Assembly: GCF_032050975.1 (NCBI RefSeq)
Contig: NZ_CP116967.1
Span: 3,531,001-3,595,000, forward strand
DNA from: Candidatus Nitrospira allomarina
Lineage (GTDB): Bacteria; Nitrospirota; Nitrospiria; Nitrospirales; UBA8639
Direction: 5' to 3'
Length of the DNA: 64,000 nucleotides
The translations under genes and the position numbers were made by a program. Positions 34,779 through 43,853 of this stretch are shown piece by piece (the stretch's first letter is position 1; each line of letters opens with the position of its first letter). The notes under the pieces were generated by a model, which was not told where the DNA came from, did not search any database, and saw only the letters and a program-made list of their open reading frames with translations.

Positions 34779-36017
34779 ATGATTCAGGCAGAGAAAACAG
34801 TCCGTTTACAAAAAATCATCGCCCGTTCCGGAGTCGCTTCCAGACGCAAGGCTGAGGAACTGATCCAACATGGGATGGTCACCGTTAACGGAGAAACCGT
34901 CATGACGCTAGGGACCAAAGTTGATCCTGCGGTCGACCACATCAAGGTCGAAGGGCGCCATCTGAAGTCCCGACCTCCTGACATGTTTCTCATGCTTAAT
35001 AAGCCAGTGGGATACATCTCCACCTTGCATGATCCTGCGGGGCGCCCCACGATTAAAGCCTTGGTTCCGAAACCTTCCATACGGCTATTCCCTGTCGGAC
35101 GCTTAGATTATGATAGTGAAGGCTTACTTCTGCTCACCAATAACGGTGATATTGCACAAGCCTGCCTTCACCCCGCACACCATGTCCATAAAACATACCT
35201 GGTGAAAATTAAAGGTATTTTAGAGGAACCTGAAATCCAAAAACTCCGCCATGGGCTGATGTTGGAAGATGGACTCACAGCTCCCGCCAAAGTCAAAAAG
35301 GCCGGAAAAGCGGCGGCTAATTCCTGGGTGGAAATCACCGTCCATGAAGGACGTAAACACCAGATCAAACGAATGTTTGAGCAAATCGGCCATCCCGTGA
35401 TCCGGTTAAAACGCGTTCAGTTTGGACCTCTGAACCTTGGAACCCTTCCCCCAGGCCAGACGCGATATTTAACAGATAAGGAAGCAAACGACTTACGCCA
35501 TTTACTCATCGCACCTGAATCGCCAGGTCCGACTGTCCGCCAGCCGAAAGCTGCATTGATGCGCCTATCGAGACCTGCAGCTCAATTACGACCACGCCCC
35601 TCAACCCCCAATTCCAACAGAAGCAAGAACATCGCGTCACCTGCCCAAAGGGCTGGCCAACCACAACCATGGACACCAACTCATCCGCCGATTAAGAAAA
35701 CGGAAAAATTCCCTCCATCCAGACCTGCGGCTCCTTCGCGACCACGCTCACCAAACCCGAATTCTATCAAAAGAAGGAGCACTTCGACGTCTGCGGAAAC
35801 GATTGGCCAAGCAGGGGCCCACCGATCCAAAGATCAACAGATCAAAAGAATGGAAAATTTTCCTAAATCGGGACCCGCTGGTCAGTTTTGGCCACGCCAG
35901 GGAAACCCGAAACCCATCAGGAGTAAGAAGACGATCTCAACCCCTGGCACAAACGGCAATGCACGGCCCCGCCGACCCGGCGTCACATCAAAAAGCCGGT
36001 TCAAGTTTAAATCTTAA
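34779..36017 (+). CDS. rluB: RsuA/RluB-family pseudouridine synthase with a repetitive C-terminal tail
   Basis: Isomerises a uridine in rRNA (RluB: 23S helix 90 region). Residues 1-250 are the usual enzyme: an S4 domain (RLQKIIARSGVASRRKAEEL) and a catalytic domain with GRLDYDSEGLLLLTNNGD around 108-125, whose Asp is the nucleophile. Residues 255-412 are a Pro/Arg/Ser/Lys-rich extension made of about three degenerate 50-residue repeats (SRPAAQLRPRPS, SRPAAPSRPRSP, SGPAGQFWPRQG). Start ATG 34779 lies just after the guaA stop; ATG 34767 in the same frame would overlap guaA by 10 bases. Confidence 0.88.
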   Translation: MIQAEKTVRLQKIIARSGVASRRKAEELIQHGMVTVNGETVMTLGTKVDPAVDHIKVEGRHLKSRPPDMFLMLNKPVGYISTLHDPAGRPTIKALVPKPSIRLFPVGRLDYDSEGLLLLTNNGDIAQACLHPAHHVHKTYLVKIKGILEEPEIQKLRHGLMLEDGLTAPAKVKKAGKAAANSWVEITVHEGRKHQIKRMFEQIGHPVIRLKRVQFGPLNLGTLPPGQTRYLTDKEANDLRHLLIAPESPGPTVRQPKAALMRLSRPAAQLRPRPSTPNSNRSKNIASPAQRAGQPQPWTPTHPPIKKTEKFPPSRPAAPSRPRSPNPNSIKRRSTSTSAETIGQAGAHRSKDQQIKRMENFPKSGPAGQFWPRQGNPKPIRSKKTISTPGTNGNARPRRPGVTSKSRFKFKS

Positions 36018-36084
36018 GCATTTCGAATTCTCGTTTTTATGTTCTGCCATCAAAAGCTTTTAGGCGTTGGAAAGGATTTTTTCG

Positions 36085-37861
36085 TTGAAACGATCACATC
36101 ATTGCGGTGAACTCTCCTTAGATAATGTAGGCCAAACCGTGACCTTAGCCGGCTGGGTTGCTAGTCGCCGCGACCATGGCGGAGTGAGGTTCATTGATCT
36201 TCGTGATCGCTACGGCCTCACACAAATCGTGTTTGATTCAGAAAAGCAGCCCAATGTGCATCAACTAGCCGATCGTCTCCGCAATGAATACGTCGTGGCC
36301 ATCACCGGCGAGGTGACATTGCGTCCCGAGGGCTCAGCAAACCCTCATATTCCGACTGGTGCCATAGAAATTCGAAGTACATCCCTCGTGATTCTCAATG
36401 AAGCCAAACCCCTCCCCTTTGCCCTCGACGATACCATCACCACCACTGAGGCACTTCGGCTAAAACACCGGTACCTGGACCTTCGCCGGCCAAAGATGCA
36501 AGAACTTCTTCAACTCCGCAGTCATGTGTCCCATCTCGTACGGCAATATCTTCATAACAATCAGTTCATAGAGGTGGAAACACCGATTTTAACAAAAAGT
36601 ACTCCGGAGGGCGCACGAGATTATCTCGTCCCGAGTCGAGTCAACCCGGGGGAATTTTTTGCTCTTCCCCAATCGCCGCAACTCTTCAAACAGATTCTTA
36701 TGATCGGGGGAACTGATCGTTATTATCAAATTGCCCGATGCTTTCGTGATGAAGACCTCCGGTTGGACCGTCAGCCAGAATTCACGCAAATAGATCTGGA
36801 AATGTCTTTCGTCGATCAGGAAGATATCATGCAGTTGATCGAACAAATGGTCAGACTGGTCTTTAAAGAGACGAAGAATATTGACCTCCCCTCCCCATTA
36901 CCCCGGCTATCCTTTGCGGATGCCATGGGACGTTATGGGACGGACAAACCGGATCTCCGCTTTGATCTGCAATTGCAGGACCTGAGTCAATTCGCCGCAA
37001 CCTGTGACTTCAAAGTTTTTAAGAGCGCAGTGGAAAACGGCGGGATTGTGAAAGCCCTTGTCATTCACGGTGGCAACGCCTTTACCCGGCAACCGGATTG
37101 ACAATCTAATTGATACCGCAAAAGAATTTGGTGCCAAGGGGCTCGCCTGGGTCAAAATTAACGGAGAGGGGAATCTGGATTCCTCTATCGCCAAATTCTT
37201 TAATCCCCAAACCCTACGTGACGCCCTCCCCTCGGCCAAAACCGGGGACCTGCTCATCTTTGTCGCAGATCAAGCGCCTGTCGTCCACCAAGTCTTAGGA
37301 CGCCTTCGCCTCCTGCTAGGGGAAGAGCTAGGATTAATTGATCGAAACCGGTGGGAACCGCTATGGGTTATAGATTTTCCCATGTTTGAATTTGACGATA
37401 CCGCCAAACGATATATCGCTCTGCACCATCCCTTTACGGCCCCTCACTCAGTAGATATGCCGCTTCTGGAAGCCGATCCCCTCCAGATTCGAACACAAGC
37501 CTATGACCTGGTTTTGAATGGCTTTGAGTTAGGTGGAGGAAGTATTCGAATTCATGCGCCACAAGTTCAGTCAAAAGTTTTTGACTTGCTCAACATCTCA
37601 AAAACGGAGGCTCGTGAAAAATTTGGATTTCTTTTAGATGCCCTGGAATCAGGGGCACCGCCCCATGGAGGCATCGCGCTGGGACTTGATCGATTGGTAA
37701 TGTTACTCGGCAAGACGGAATCGATTCGAGAAGTGATCCCGTTTCCAAAAACACAGAAGGCTCAATGCCTGATGACCGAAGCCCCCTCCCCCGTCACACC
37801 AGAGCAATTACAGGAGCTCTCTATTCGCACGACGGCTAAAAAGCCTGACAACCCGGGTTAA
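36085..37861 (+). pseudogene. aspS: Aspartyl-tRNA synthetase gene with a single-base frameshift
   Basis: Charges tRNA-Asp. Both halves are clearly AspRS: an OB-fold anticodon domain (MKRSHHCGELSL, TLAGWVASRRDHGGVRFIDL), the class II motifs FIEVETPILTKSTPEGARDYLVP and CFRDEDLRLDRQPEFTQ, and, in a second frame, AKGLAWVKI, HHPFTAPH and the motif 3 region GGIALGLDRLVMLL. Reading frame 1 stops at TGA 37099-37101; frame 2 carries on through 37861. Removing one C of the pair 37093-37094 restores TRQRIDNLID, the expected sequence, and a protein of about 592 aa, normal for bacteria. The break falls in the GAD insertion domain. The start is TTG 36085, with AAAGGA before it, which fits the family's MKR opening better than the TTG at 36067. 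A sequencing error is the likeliest reason, as the gene is essential. Confidence 0.85.
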
Positions 37862-38889
37862 GCGTTCAGCACATCCAGAACAATGGAATGCAATCCCGTC
37901 GCCCCAGCCGGTTGTGGTCTCGTGATTTCCGAGGTTTGGATCTTTCCCTTCGTATCTATAGCCCTGACAGACACCATGTGCTTGCCGGGTTTTGGCGGAC
38001 TCCAATCATAATTCCAAATCACCCAGGTTAAAGGAGACAACGGTGGTTCGATTTCGGCGGACACCCAGGTTTTCTCCTGATCAAAACTCAGTTGAACCTC
38101 ACTGATGCTCTCCGGTCCCCCATAGGCAATCCCGCGTAATCGCTGTTGAGATCCTTGTAAAGACTGGTAATGACCCGGGCTATCGATGCGGGAAAAAATA
38201 TGAATGGTCCCATCATCCGTCCAACCTTTTTGTTGCCAGTAGCCAAGGTAGTCGCCGTTATAGACTTCGATTTCCGTAATCCATTTCACATTTTTAATCC
38301 CGTAGAGACCTGGAACAATCAGGCGAACCGGAAAGCCATGATCCTTAGGAAGCTTTTCCCCATTCATCAAATAGGCCAACATGACATCATCTTCCATGGC
38401 TCTGGCAAATGGAATACTATCGGAATACCCGTCAGATGCTCGAAAAATCACATCACGGGCGGTGTCTTCATCGGCTCCGATGTCTTGCAAAAGTTTTTTA
38501 AGGGAAATCCCTCTCCACATAGCGGTCCCCAAACTGCTCCCGCCTGGAAGGGTATCAATACACATCAGGGTCACAGCCTGATCAAAGGATTCCTGATTGA
38601 GCAGATCACGCCATTTCATCACCAGAGGGCGTTCCACCGCGCCTTTGACCACCATTTTCCATTGCTCCACATCCAAGTCACGGGTAAAATTATAAGAAGC
38701 ATCCATGAAATTTACGGTGTAAAATTTTTCGTTTGACGTAAAATAAGTGGTCTCCCGGGGAGGAACCGCAAACATCGACCCCAAATCGCACCCAGGAAAA
38801 CCCACGCCGATGGTAGCCAATCCGCCAAGTTTGAAAAGGGCCCGACGGCTCAGTGGAAAAGAAAAAGGAGAATTATTTAAAGATGACAT
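37858..38889 (-). CDS. Molybdopterin-dependent oxidoreductase, sulfite oxidase family
   Basis: An exported Mo-cofactor enzyme of the oxidored_molyb plus Mo-co-dimerisation type (343 aa). The N-terminus has a twin-arginine-type signal (SRRALFKLGGLATIGVG) and then a cysteine (FPGC) that could be lipidated. The molybdenum-ligating cysteine is in LMCIDTLPGG near 110-119, followed by AMWRGISLKKLL. The C-terminal domain (about 225-343) is the Ig-like dimerisation domain. The ATG at 38889 has AGAGG at 6 bases; ATG 38895 has none. Likely substrates are sulfite or an S-/N-oxide; not determined. Export needs TatC (9786). Confidence 0.85.
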   Translation of the reverse strand: MSSLNNSPFSFPLSRRALFKLGGLATIGVGFPGCDLGSMFAVPPRETTYFTSNEKFYTVNFMDASYNFTRDLDVEQWKMVVKGAVERPLVMKWRDLLNQESFDQAVTLMCIDTLPGGSSLGTAMWRGISLKKLLQDIGADEDTARDVIFRASDGYSDSIPFARAMEDDVMLAYLMNGEKLPKDHGFPVRLIVPGLYGIKNVKWITEIEVYNGDYLGYWQQKGWTDDGTIHIFSRIDSPGHYQSLQGSQQRLRGIAYGGPESISEVQLSFDQEKTWVSAEIEPPLSPLTWVIWNYDWSPPKPGKHMVSVRAIDTKGKIQTSEITRPQPAGATGLHSIVLDVLNA

Positions 38890-38989
38890 AGACATCCTCT
38901 CTATTATCTAATACCTTAACGACTTTGGACAAGATCCACGCAACATTTGAAATTACCACGGAATTTATGCGAAGAGAAGGAGAAACGGC

Positions 38990-40006
38990 ATGCGGATATT
39001 CTTGACGGGAGGAGCCGGTTTTTTAGGAAGTCATTTATGTGAAACGCTTATCCATCAAGGACATACCGTCATATGCCTGGACAATCTCCTTACCGGACGT
39101 ACAGAGAATATCGGTGCACTCATGGGGCACCCGAAGTTCTCGTTTATTCACTACAATGTCTGCGATTATCTTCATGTCGACGGACCAGTCGATGCCGTCA
39201 TGCATTTTGCATCACCGGCGAGCCCGCAAGACTATCTGGAATTTCCCATTGCCACGATGAAAGTCGGCGCGTTAGGCACACACAAAGCGCTGGGCCTAGC
39301 CAAGGCGAAACAGGCGCGATTTCTCCTTGCCAGCACATCCGAAGTCTACGGAGATCCACTGGTCAACCCACAGCCGGAATCCTATTGGGGCAACGTCAAT
39401 CCCATTAGCCCCAGAGGTGTCTACGACGAAGCCAAACGATTTGCCGAAGCCTTAACCACCGCCTACCATCGCTTTCATGGCCTCGACACAAGAATCGTCA
39501 GAATCTTCAATACCTATGGCCCACGCATGCGCCCAAAAGATGGACGGGTGGTGTCCAATTTTATTGTGCAAGCCTTACAAGGGCATCCGTTAACAGTATA
39601 TGGCGATGGGTCACAGACCCGCAGCTTTTGTTACGTCGATGATCTGGTCGCGGGAATCCTATCGCTTCTGCAAGCCCCGCCAGACGAATTTCGAAAAAGT
39701 CAAGATGTTCAAGATTCGGTTCGCTTCGGAAAGACTCAGGCCAACCTCGGCTCCATACATGACCCTGTTAACATCGGCAATCCACAAGAACTCACCGTCA
39801 TGGACATTGCCAAAACGGTGATCAAACTCACCAACTCATCAAGCACGATAACCCAACACCCCCTTCCAATCGATGACCCTAAAGTACGCCGACCCAATAT
39901 CGAAAAGGCGACCACTCTGCTCAAGTGGGAACCCCGGATTACTTTGGAACAAGGCCTTGAAAAAGCCATCGACTATTTCCGTTCTCATTTGGCCCTTGCA
40001 AAGTAA
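38990..40006 (+). CDS. UDP-glucuronate decarboxylase/UDP-xylose synthase-like epimerase
   Basis: An extended short-chain dehydrogenase (338 aa) for nucleotide-sugar conversion. It has the NAD loop [11 protein letters not shown] near 7-17, [18 protein letters not shown] near 116-133, and the catalytic YDEAK near 151-155. [16 protein letters not shown] and [16 protein letters not shown] are the marks of UDP-glucuronate decarboxylase (UXS). The product, UDP-xylose, serves in LPS or exopolysaccharide. AAGGAG precedes ATG 38990. A relaxed region around 230-250 ([15 protein letters not shown]) is longer than usual. Confidence 0.88.
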   Translation: MRIFLTGGAGFLGSHLCETLIHQGHTVICLDNLLTGRTENIGALMGHPKFSFIHYNVCDYLHVDGPVDAVMHFASPASPQDYLEFPIATMKVGALGTHKALGLAKAKQARFLLASTSEVYGDPLVNPQPESYWGNVNPISPRGVYDEAKRFAEALTTAYHRFHGLDTRIVRIFNTYGPRMRPKDGRVVSNFIVQALQGHPLTVYGDGSQTRSFCYVDDLVAGILSLLQAPPDEFRKSQDVQDSVRFGKTQANLGSIHDPVNIGNPQELTVMDIAKTVIKLTNSSSTITQHPLPIDDPKVRRPNIEKATTLLKWEPRITLEQGLEKAIDYFRSHLALAK

Positions 40007-40181
40007 AATACGGATTATGAGGTTCATTAATTCCGTGCAATCTGTGACCCATGACATACCCTGTCCTGATCGTAGTCGGATACAACACCATTGGCTCGAC
40101 AATTCCGCGTTTAGCCGAAGCTCCGAACGCAATTAATCCGCGCGAGTGGACAGAGACACCTTACCCCCATAAAATAAAAAC

Positions 40182-41372
40182 ATGCAGAACATTCGGCAGG
40201 ACCACATACTTGAAGGCATTTTAGTCACCCTTCGTGGCTCCCTTGCGGCTTGCCCGGAAGTGGCCGGGTCAGAGGTCATGACGTCAACACTCATCACAAA
40301 TTTTTTACATTCCTATCCACCGGACAAACTGTTGACCCATCTCGGTGGTTATGGAATCGCAGCGGTCTATGACGGCCAACGTCCCGGGCCAACGGTGATG
40401 ATACGCTGTGAACTGGATGGACTGCCTGTGGAAGAAGCAGACAAAACCCAATGGCTCGTGCCAGGAGCGAACATTGCCCACCGCTGCGGACATGACGGAC
40501 ATATGGCCATCGTGGCGGGCCTGGCTCCCTTACTTCATCGCACACCACCAACCTGTGGACGAGTGGTGCTCTTATTTCAGCCCTCAGAGGAAACGGGGGC
40601 AGGCGCACGGGCAATTATCGATGACCCGAATTTTGAGAAGTTCCGTCCAGACTGCGCTATCACCCTGCATAATCTACCAGGATTTCCCAAGGGGCATATC
40701 GTGTATCGACGGGGGACATTTGCCAGTGCCTCTGTCGGAATGAGAGTTCGTCTACTTGGCCAAGCGTCCCACGCGGCCGAGCCGGAACAGGCTCGTTCTC
40801 CTGCGAATGCAGTTGGAAGGCTTCTGGCTGAACTGCCCCAACTGAGCAGGGTCACGGACAATCCCTACTGTATGCTCACGCTGACTCATGCGCAGCTGGG
40901 ACTCATGTCATTTGGGCTCACACCGGGAGAAGCAACCGTGTGTGCTACGCTTCGAGCCGCTTCCGCCGCGGGCCTTCAAAATTTACGTCGCGAAGCGGAA
41001 CAGTGCGTTCGCCTTTGTGCGGAGGCGGAACGGCTTTTTGCAGAAGTCGAGTGGGTGCAGGATTTTCCGGCGACAATCAACGATGATGCCTTGGTTGATA
41101 CCCTCGAACGCGTGTGCCGGGATACGGGAATTGAGGCCATGGAAATTCCCAAACCGTTCCGCTGGTCGGAGGACTTTGGACATTTTGGCGATATTTGTCC
41201 CATCCTCCATTTTGGACTTGGTATTGGGGAGCATGCACCAGGCCTCCATCAGCCGGATTATGAGTTCTGCGATGAGACAATCCTGATTGCGGTAAGTGGC
41301 TTTTATGAAATGGTCAAATCACTGTTGATCGGATATGAAAGTCAAGGAGAAAAAGCCGCAACCGGTACCTGA
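40182..41372 (+). CDS. M20-family amidohydrolase (peptidase M20D)
   Basis: A metal-dependent amidase of the IAA-amino-acid/N-acyl-amino-acid hydrolase group (396 aa). Metal-site motifs are CGHDGHMAIVAGL near 104-116 and LFQPSEETGAGARAII near 133-148; the lid domain has QASHAAEPEQARSPANAVGRL near 196-216. Substrate unknown. The frame before 40182 has no ribosome-binding site as strong as GACAGAGACACC; start uncertain by a few codons. Confidence 0.85.
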   Translation: MQNIRQDHILEGILVTLRGSLAACPEVAGSEVMTSTLITNFLHSYPPDKLLTHLGGYGIAAVYDGQRPGPTVMIRCELDGLPVEEADKTQWLVPGANIAHRCGHDGHMAIVAGLAPLLHRTPPTCGRVVLLFQPSEETGAGARAIIDDPNFEKFRPDCAITLHNLPGFPKGHIVYRRGTFASASVGMRVRLLGQASHAAEPEQARSPANAVGRLLAELPQLSRVTDNPYCMLTLTHAQLGLMSFGLTPGEATVCATLRAASAAGLQNLRREAEQCVRLCAEAERLFAEVEWVQDFPATINDDALVDTLERVCRDTGIEAMEIPKPFRWSEDFGHFGDICPILHFGLGIGEHAPGLHQPDYEFCDETILIAVSGFYEMVKSLLIGYESQGEKAATGT

Positions 41373-41668
41373 GCAAGTTCGAAAAATTTGCCAAAGGTAC
41401 TGCGACAAAGATAATCATTCAAAAAACAACTTTAAACAGAGCCAAAAACCGGTAAAGAGATCTACGAAATATTCAGGGGTTCGGCCGGAGCCTCGTTCCA
41501 ATTCGTCTGTCATTCCCCCATCCGGTTGAGGACCAATTCCGAAGTATGGACTGAACCAATGCACCTCTACCCACAGCAAAATGAGCAAAACGTCCCCTAT
41601 CTTCCATTTGCCTTCTCTATGTAACTTGTTATCAGAGGATGGTTAGAAAAAAGGCAAGAAACCCATTT

Positions 41669-42004
41669 TCACCGAATTTTCAGGGACTTGGGTGGTGTTG
41701 GAGGGGTTGGGGGTGTCGGGAGTGTGCTATCTACAATACCTCTCGATGGGGAAGGAGATTCTCTTTCGAATTTTTTTGATATGACGGGCGAGTCAGTCTT
41801 TTTCAATGTTTGAGCAAGACAGATTTGTAATTGTGCGATGGCTTGTACGGTCAGGGAATTGGGATCGTTCGCATAATCCATGGCCATTTTTTTGCAAATG
41901 GCCTCTTCCACGGATTCCTTACCCTCGAAAAGATTGCCCGAGGCCGATCCCGTGATGACCACAACCCCATACAAAAATCCCAATATGCCCGCTTGCACTC
42001 TCAT
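41669..42004 (-). CDS. Small secreted protein with proline-rich end (111 aa)
   Basis: A signal-like start (MRVQAGILGFLYGVVVITGSASG) and a mature part with two cysteines (EEAICKK, LQICLAQ), ending in a Thr-Pro-Pro repeat (TPPTPPTPP). No family recognised. It stands alone between the amidohydrolase and the efflux operon; its own promoter would be in the 42005-42359 gap. Confidence 0.55.
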   Translation of the reverse strand: MRVQAGILGFLYGVVVITGSASGNLFEGKESVEEAICKKMAMDYANDPNSLTVQAIAQLQICLAQTLKKTDSPVISKKFERESPSPSRGIVDSTLPTPPTPPTPPKSLKIR

Positions 42005-42359
42005 TCTTTATTTTCCGAGTTGAAGGCTATCAAGTACTAGCGGTCCCATAATTTAATTTTCAATATTAACCGGAGCACGAGAGTCATAATACAGGAGAAA
42101 CCCAAAGTACATTGAATCCAATTTTACAGCGACTTCAAGGGACAGTAAAACGTATTAGAATCATCATCATATCGGTTGAAGTCTTCAATCATACTCTATA
42201 ATTGGAGCTATTGAAGCTTAACTGCCACAGGCAGATCATACTCACCGTTCTTAATAAACGATTACCTCCAATCTACGAGGAATCATGCCCAATCATTCAC
42301 AATCCCAGCCTCTTGGTCACTGCTCCACAATCCAATTGTAATTCCGATAGTTACAATTC
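42005..42359. other. Intergenic region (355 bp), nothing definite
   Basis: It lies downstream of the outer-membrane efflux gene (-) and upstream of the small secreted gene (-). AT-rich; no terminator hairpin with a T-run and no credible ORF was found. Confidence 0.4.
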
Positions 42360-43790
42360 TTATTTCCATCCTCCTCCTAATGCCTTGTATATTTTTACGA
42401 CCGCTATGCGTAATTGCTTGGCAAAATTGATTAATTCGAGGTTGGATTGCAAAGCATTCCGTTGTGCAATGAGGACCTCCAGGTAGCTTGCCCTGCCATA
42501 TCTATAGAGTACGTGTGACGTTTCGACAGATTGTCGCAATACTTTGTTTTGTTGCTTTTTCAAAGCATTGATTTTTCGCAAGTTATGAATATTAGAGAGT
42601 TCATTGGCCACTTCAACATAGGCGTTCAAAATGGTCTTCTGATAATGATACATAGCAGTCAGCTGATTAGCTTCAGCAAGGTGGAACTGTGCTCGTAAGG
42701 CATTTCTATTAATAAGTGGGGCGACCAATGTGCCTACCGTGGTATACGCGATTGAGGCGGGCGCCACAAATAAAAAATCGGGATTGAAGGCTTGGAACCC
42801 AAAACTTGCGGTAATATTAAAGGTTGGGAAAAAAGCAGCTTTAGCCACTTTCAAATCGAACTTACTGGCCTTGATCTGGAATTCGGCTTCACGAACATCC
42901 GGTCGGTTTGCCAGCAATTGGGAAGGAACACCCGACGAAATCTCATGTGGAATATCTGTGAAATATTCGCCTTTGGTCCGTTCAATGGGTTGTGGAAAGC
43001 GCCCCAACAAGAAGTTTATGTGATTTTCGGTGATCGTAATTTGTTGCAGAACTTCTTTTTCCAAAATACTGGTATTGAGCACTTGAGCCTTAAATAATTC
43101 CACGGCTAATTCGGTTGCCCTCCCGGTTTCCTTCTGCAATTCAATTACCTCCAACGATTCGTACTGTGTGTGGAGGGTTTGCCTGATGATGTCCAATTCA
43201 TTATCCAATGCCCGTAATTCGTTATAATAAATTGCAACATCGGCTACCAGGTTAGACACGACAAAGCTTGTCCCTTCGATACTTCCCAAAAATTTCGCCA
43301 TGGCGGAACTGCGCTGATTTTGCAGCTTGCCCCAAATATCGACCTCCCACGATGACTGTAGGCCCACAAAGAGATCAGGCAAATTGGTGGGAACGGTTTG
43401 ACCGGGAGTGATGTCGGTCGTTGAGTTCCCGGCCCCGTCCATGGTGTACCGTCCGAATCGGCGAATAGCGGTTCCGACGCCCAAATCCATTGTCGGCATC
43501 AGTGCTCCGGATGCTGCTCTGACACTTGAACGCGCAATTTCAATTCGCTGCAATGCCATTTGCAAATCAATGTTATTCTTGATGGCGGTATCTATTAATT
43601 TATGGAGGAGCGGATCGACAAAGTAATCTTTCCACTGGATGTCAGCTATATTGGTGGTATCTGTTTTATCCTTAAAACTTGTTGGCATTTCGTTTTCCGG
43701 AATAGCCAAGTCGGTTTTAAGTCCTGTGCAACCATTTAACAATAGAATCATGGACAAAATGATAAGGCTGGAATACATATAACGTTTCAA
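42360..43790 (-). CDS. RND efflux outer-membrane lipoprotein (OprM/NodT family)
   Basis: The exit duct of a tripartite efflux pump. The 476 residues have lipobox LLNGC at 17-21 (MKRYMYSSLIILSMILLLNG) and two OEP repeats: the first from about 55 (LLHKLIDTAIKNNIDLQMALQR) and the second from about 270 (LLANRPDVREAEFQIKASKFDLKVAKAAFFPTF). It is third in the operon, 63 bases after the RND pump gene. Composition is more AT-rich than in most of the window, consistent with transfer. Confidence 0.9.
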   Translation of the reverse strand: MKRYMYSSLIILSMILLLNGCTGLKTDLAIPENEMPTSFKDKTDTTNIADIQWKDYFVDPLLHKLIDTAIKNNIDLQMALQRIEIARSSVRAASGALMPTMDLGVGTAIRRFGRYTMDGAGNSTTDITPGQTVPTNLPDLFVGLQSSWEVDIWGKLQNQRSSAMAKFLGSIEGTSFVVSNLVADVAIYYNELRALDNELDIIRQTLHTQYESLEVIELQKETGRATELAVELFKAQVLNTSILEKEVLQQITITENHINFLLGRFPQPIERTKGEYFTDIPHEISSGVPSQLLANRPDVREAEFQIKASKFDLKVAKAAFFPTFNITASFGFQAFNPDFLFVAPASIAYTTVGTLVAPLINRNALRAQFHLAEANQLTAMYHYQKTILNAYVEVANELSNIHNLRKINALKKQQNKVLRQSVETSHVLYRYGRASYLEVLIAQRNALQSNLELINFAKQLRIAVVKIYKALGGGWK

Positions 43791-43853
43791 TGAGTATGAG
43801 CGAAGATTCTAATATTCGTTAAAATTCGACGGAACTCTCTGGGGAATCAGGAA

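Noticed and set aside
37085..37105. Programmed +1 frameshifting in aspS (TGA followed by C, as in prfB)
   Set aside because: No Shine-Dalgarno-like stimulator precedes the stop, a shift at TGA would give QPDDNL rather than the expected RIDNL, and aspS is not known to use recoding.
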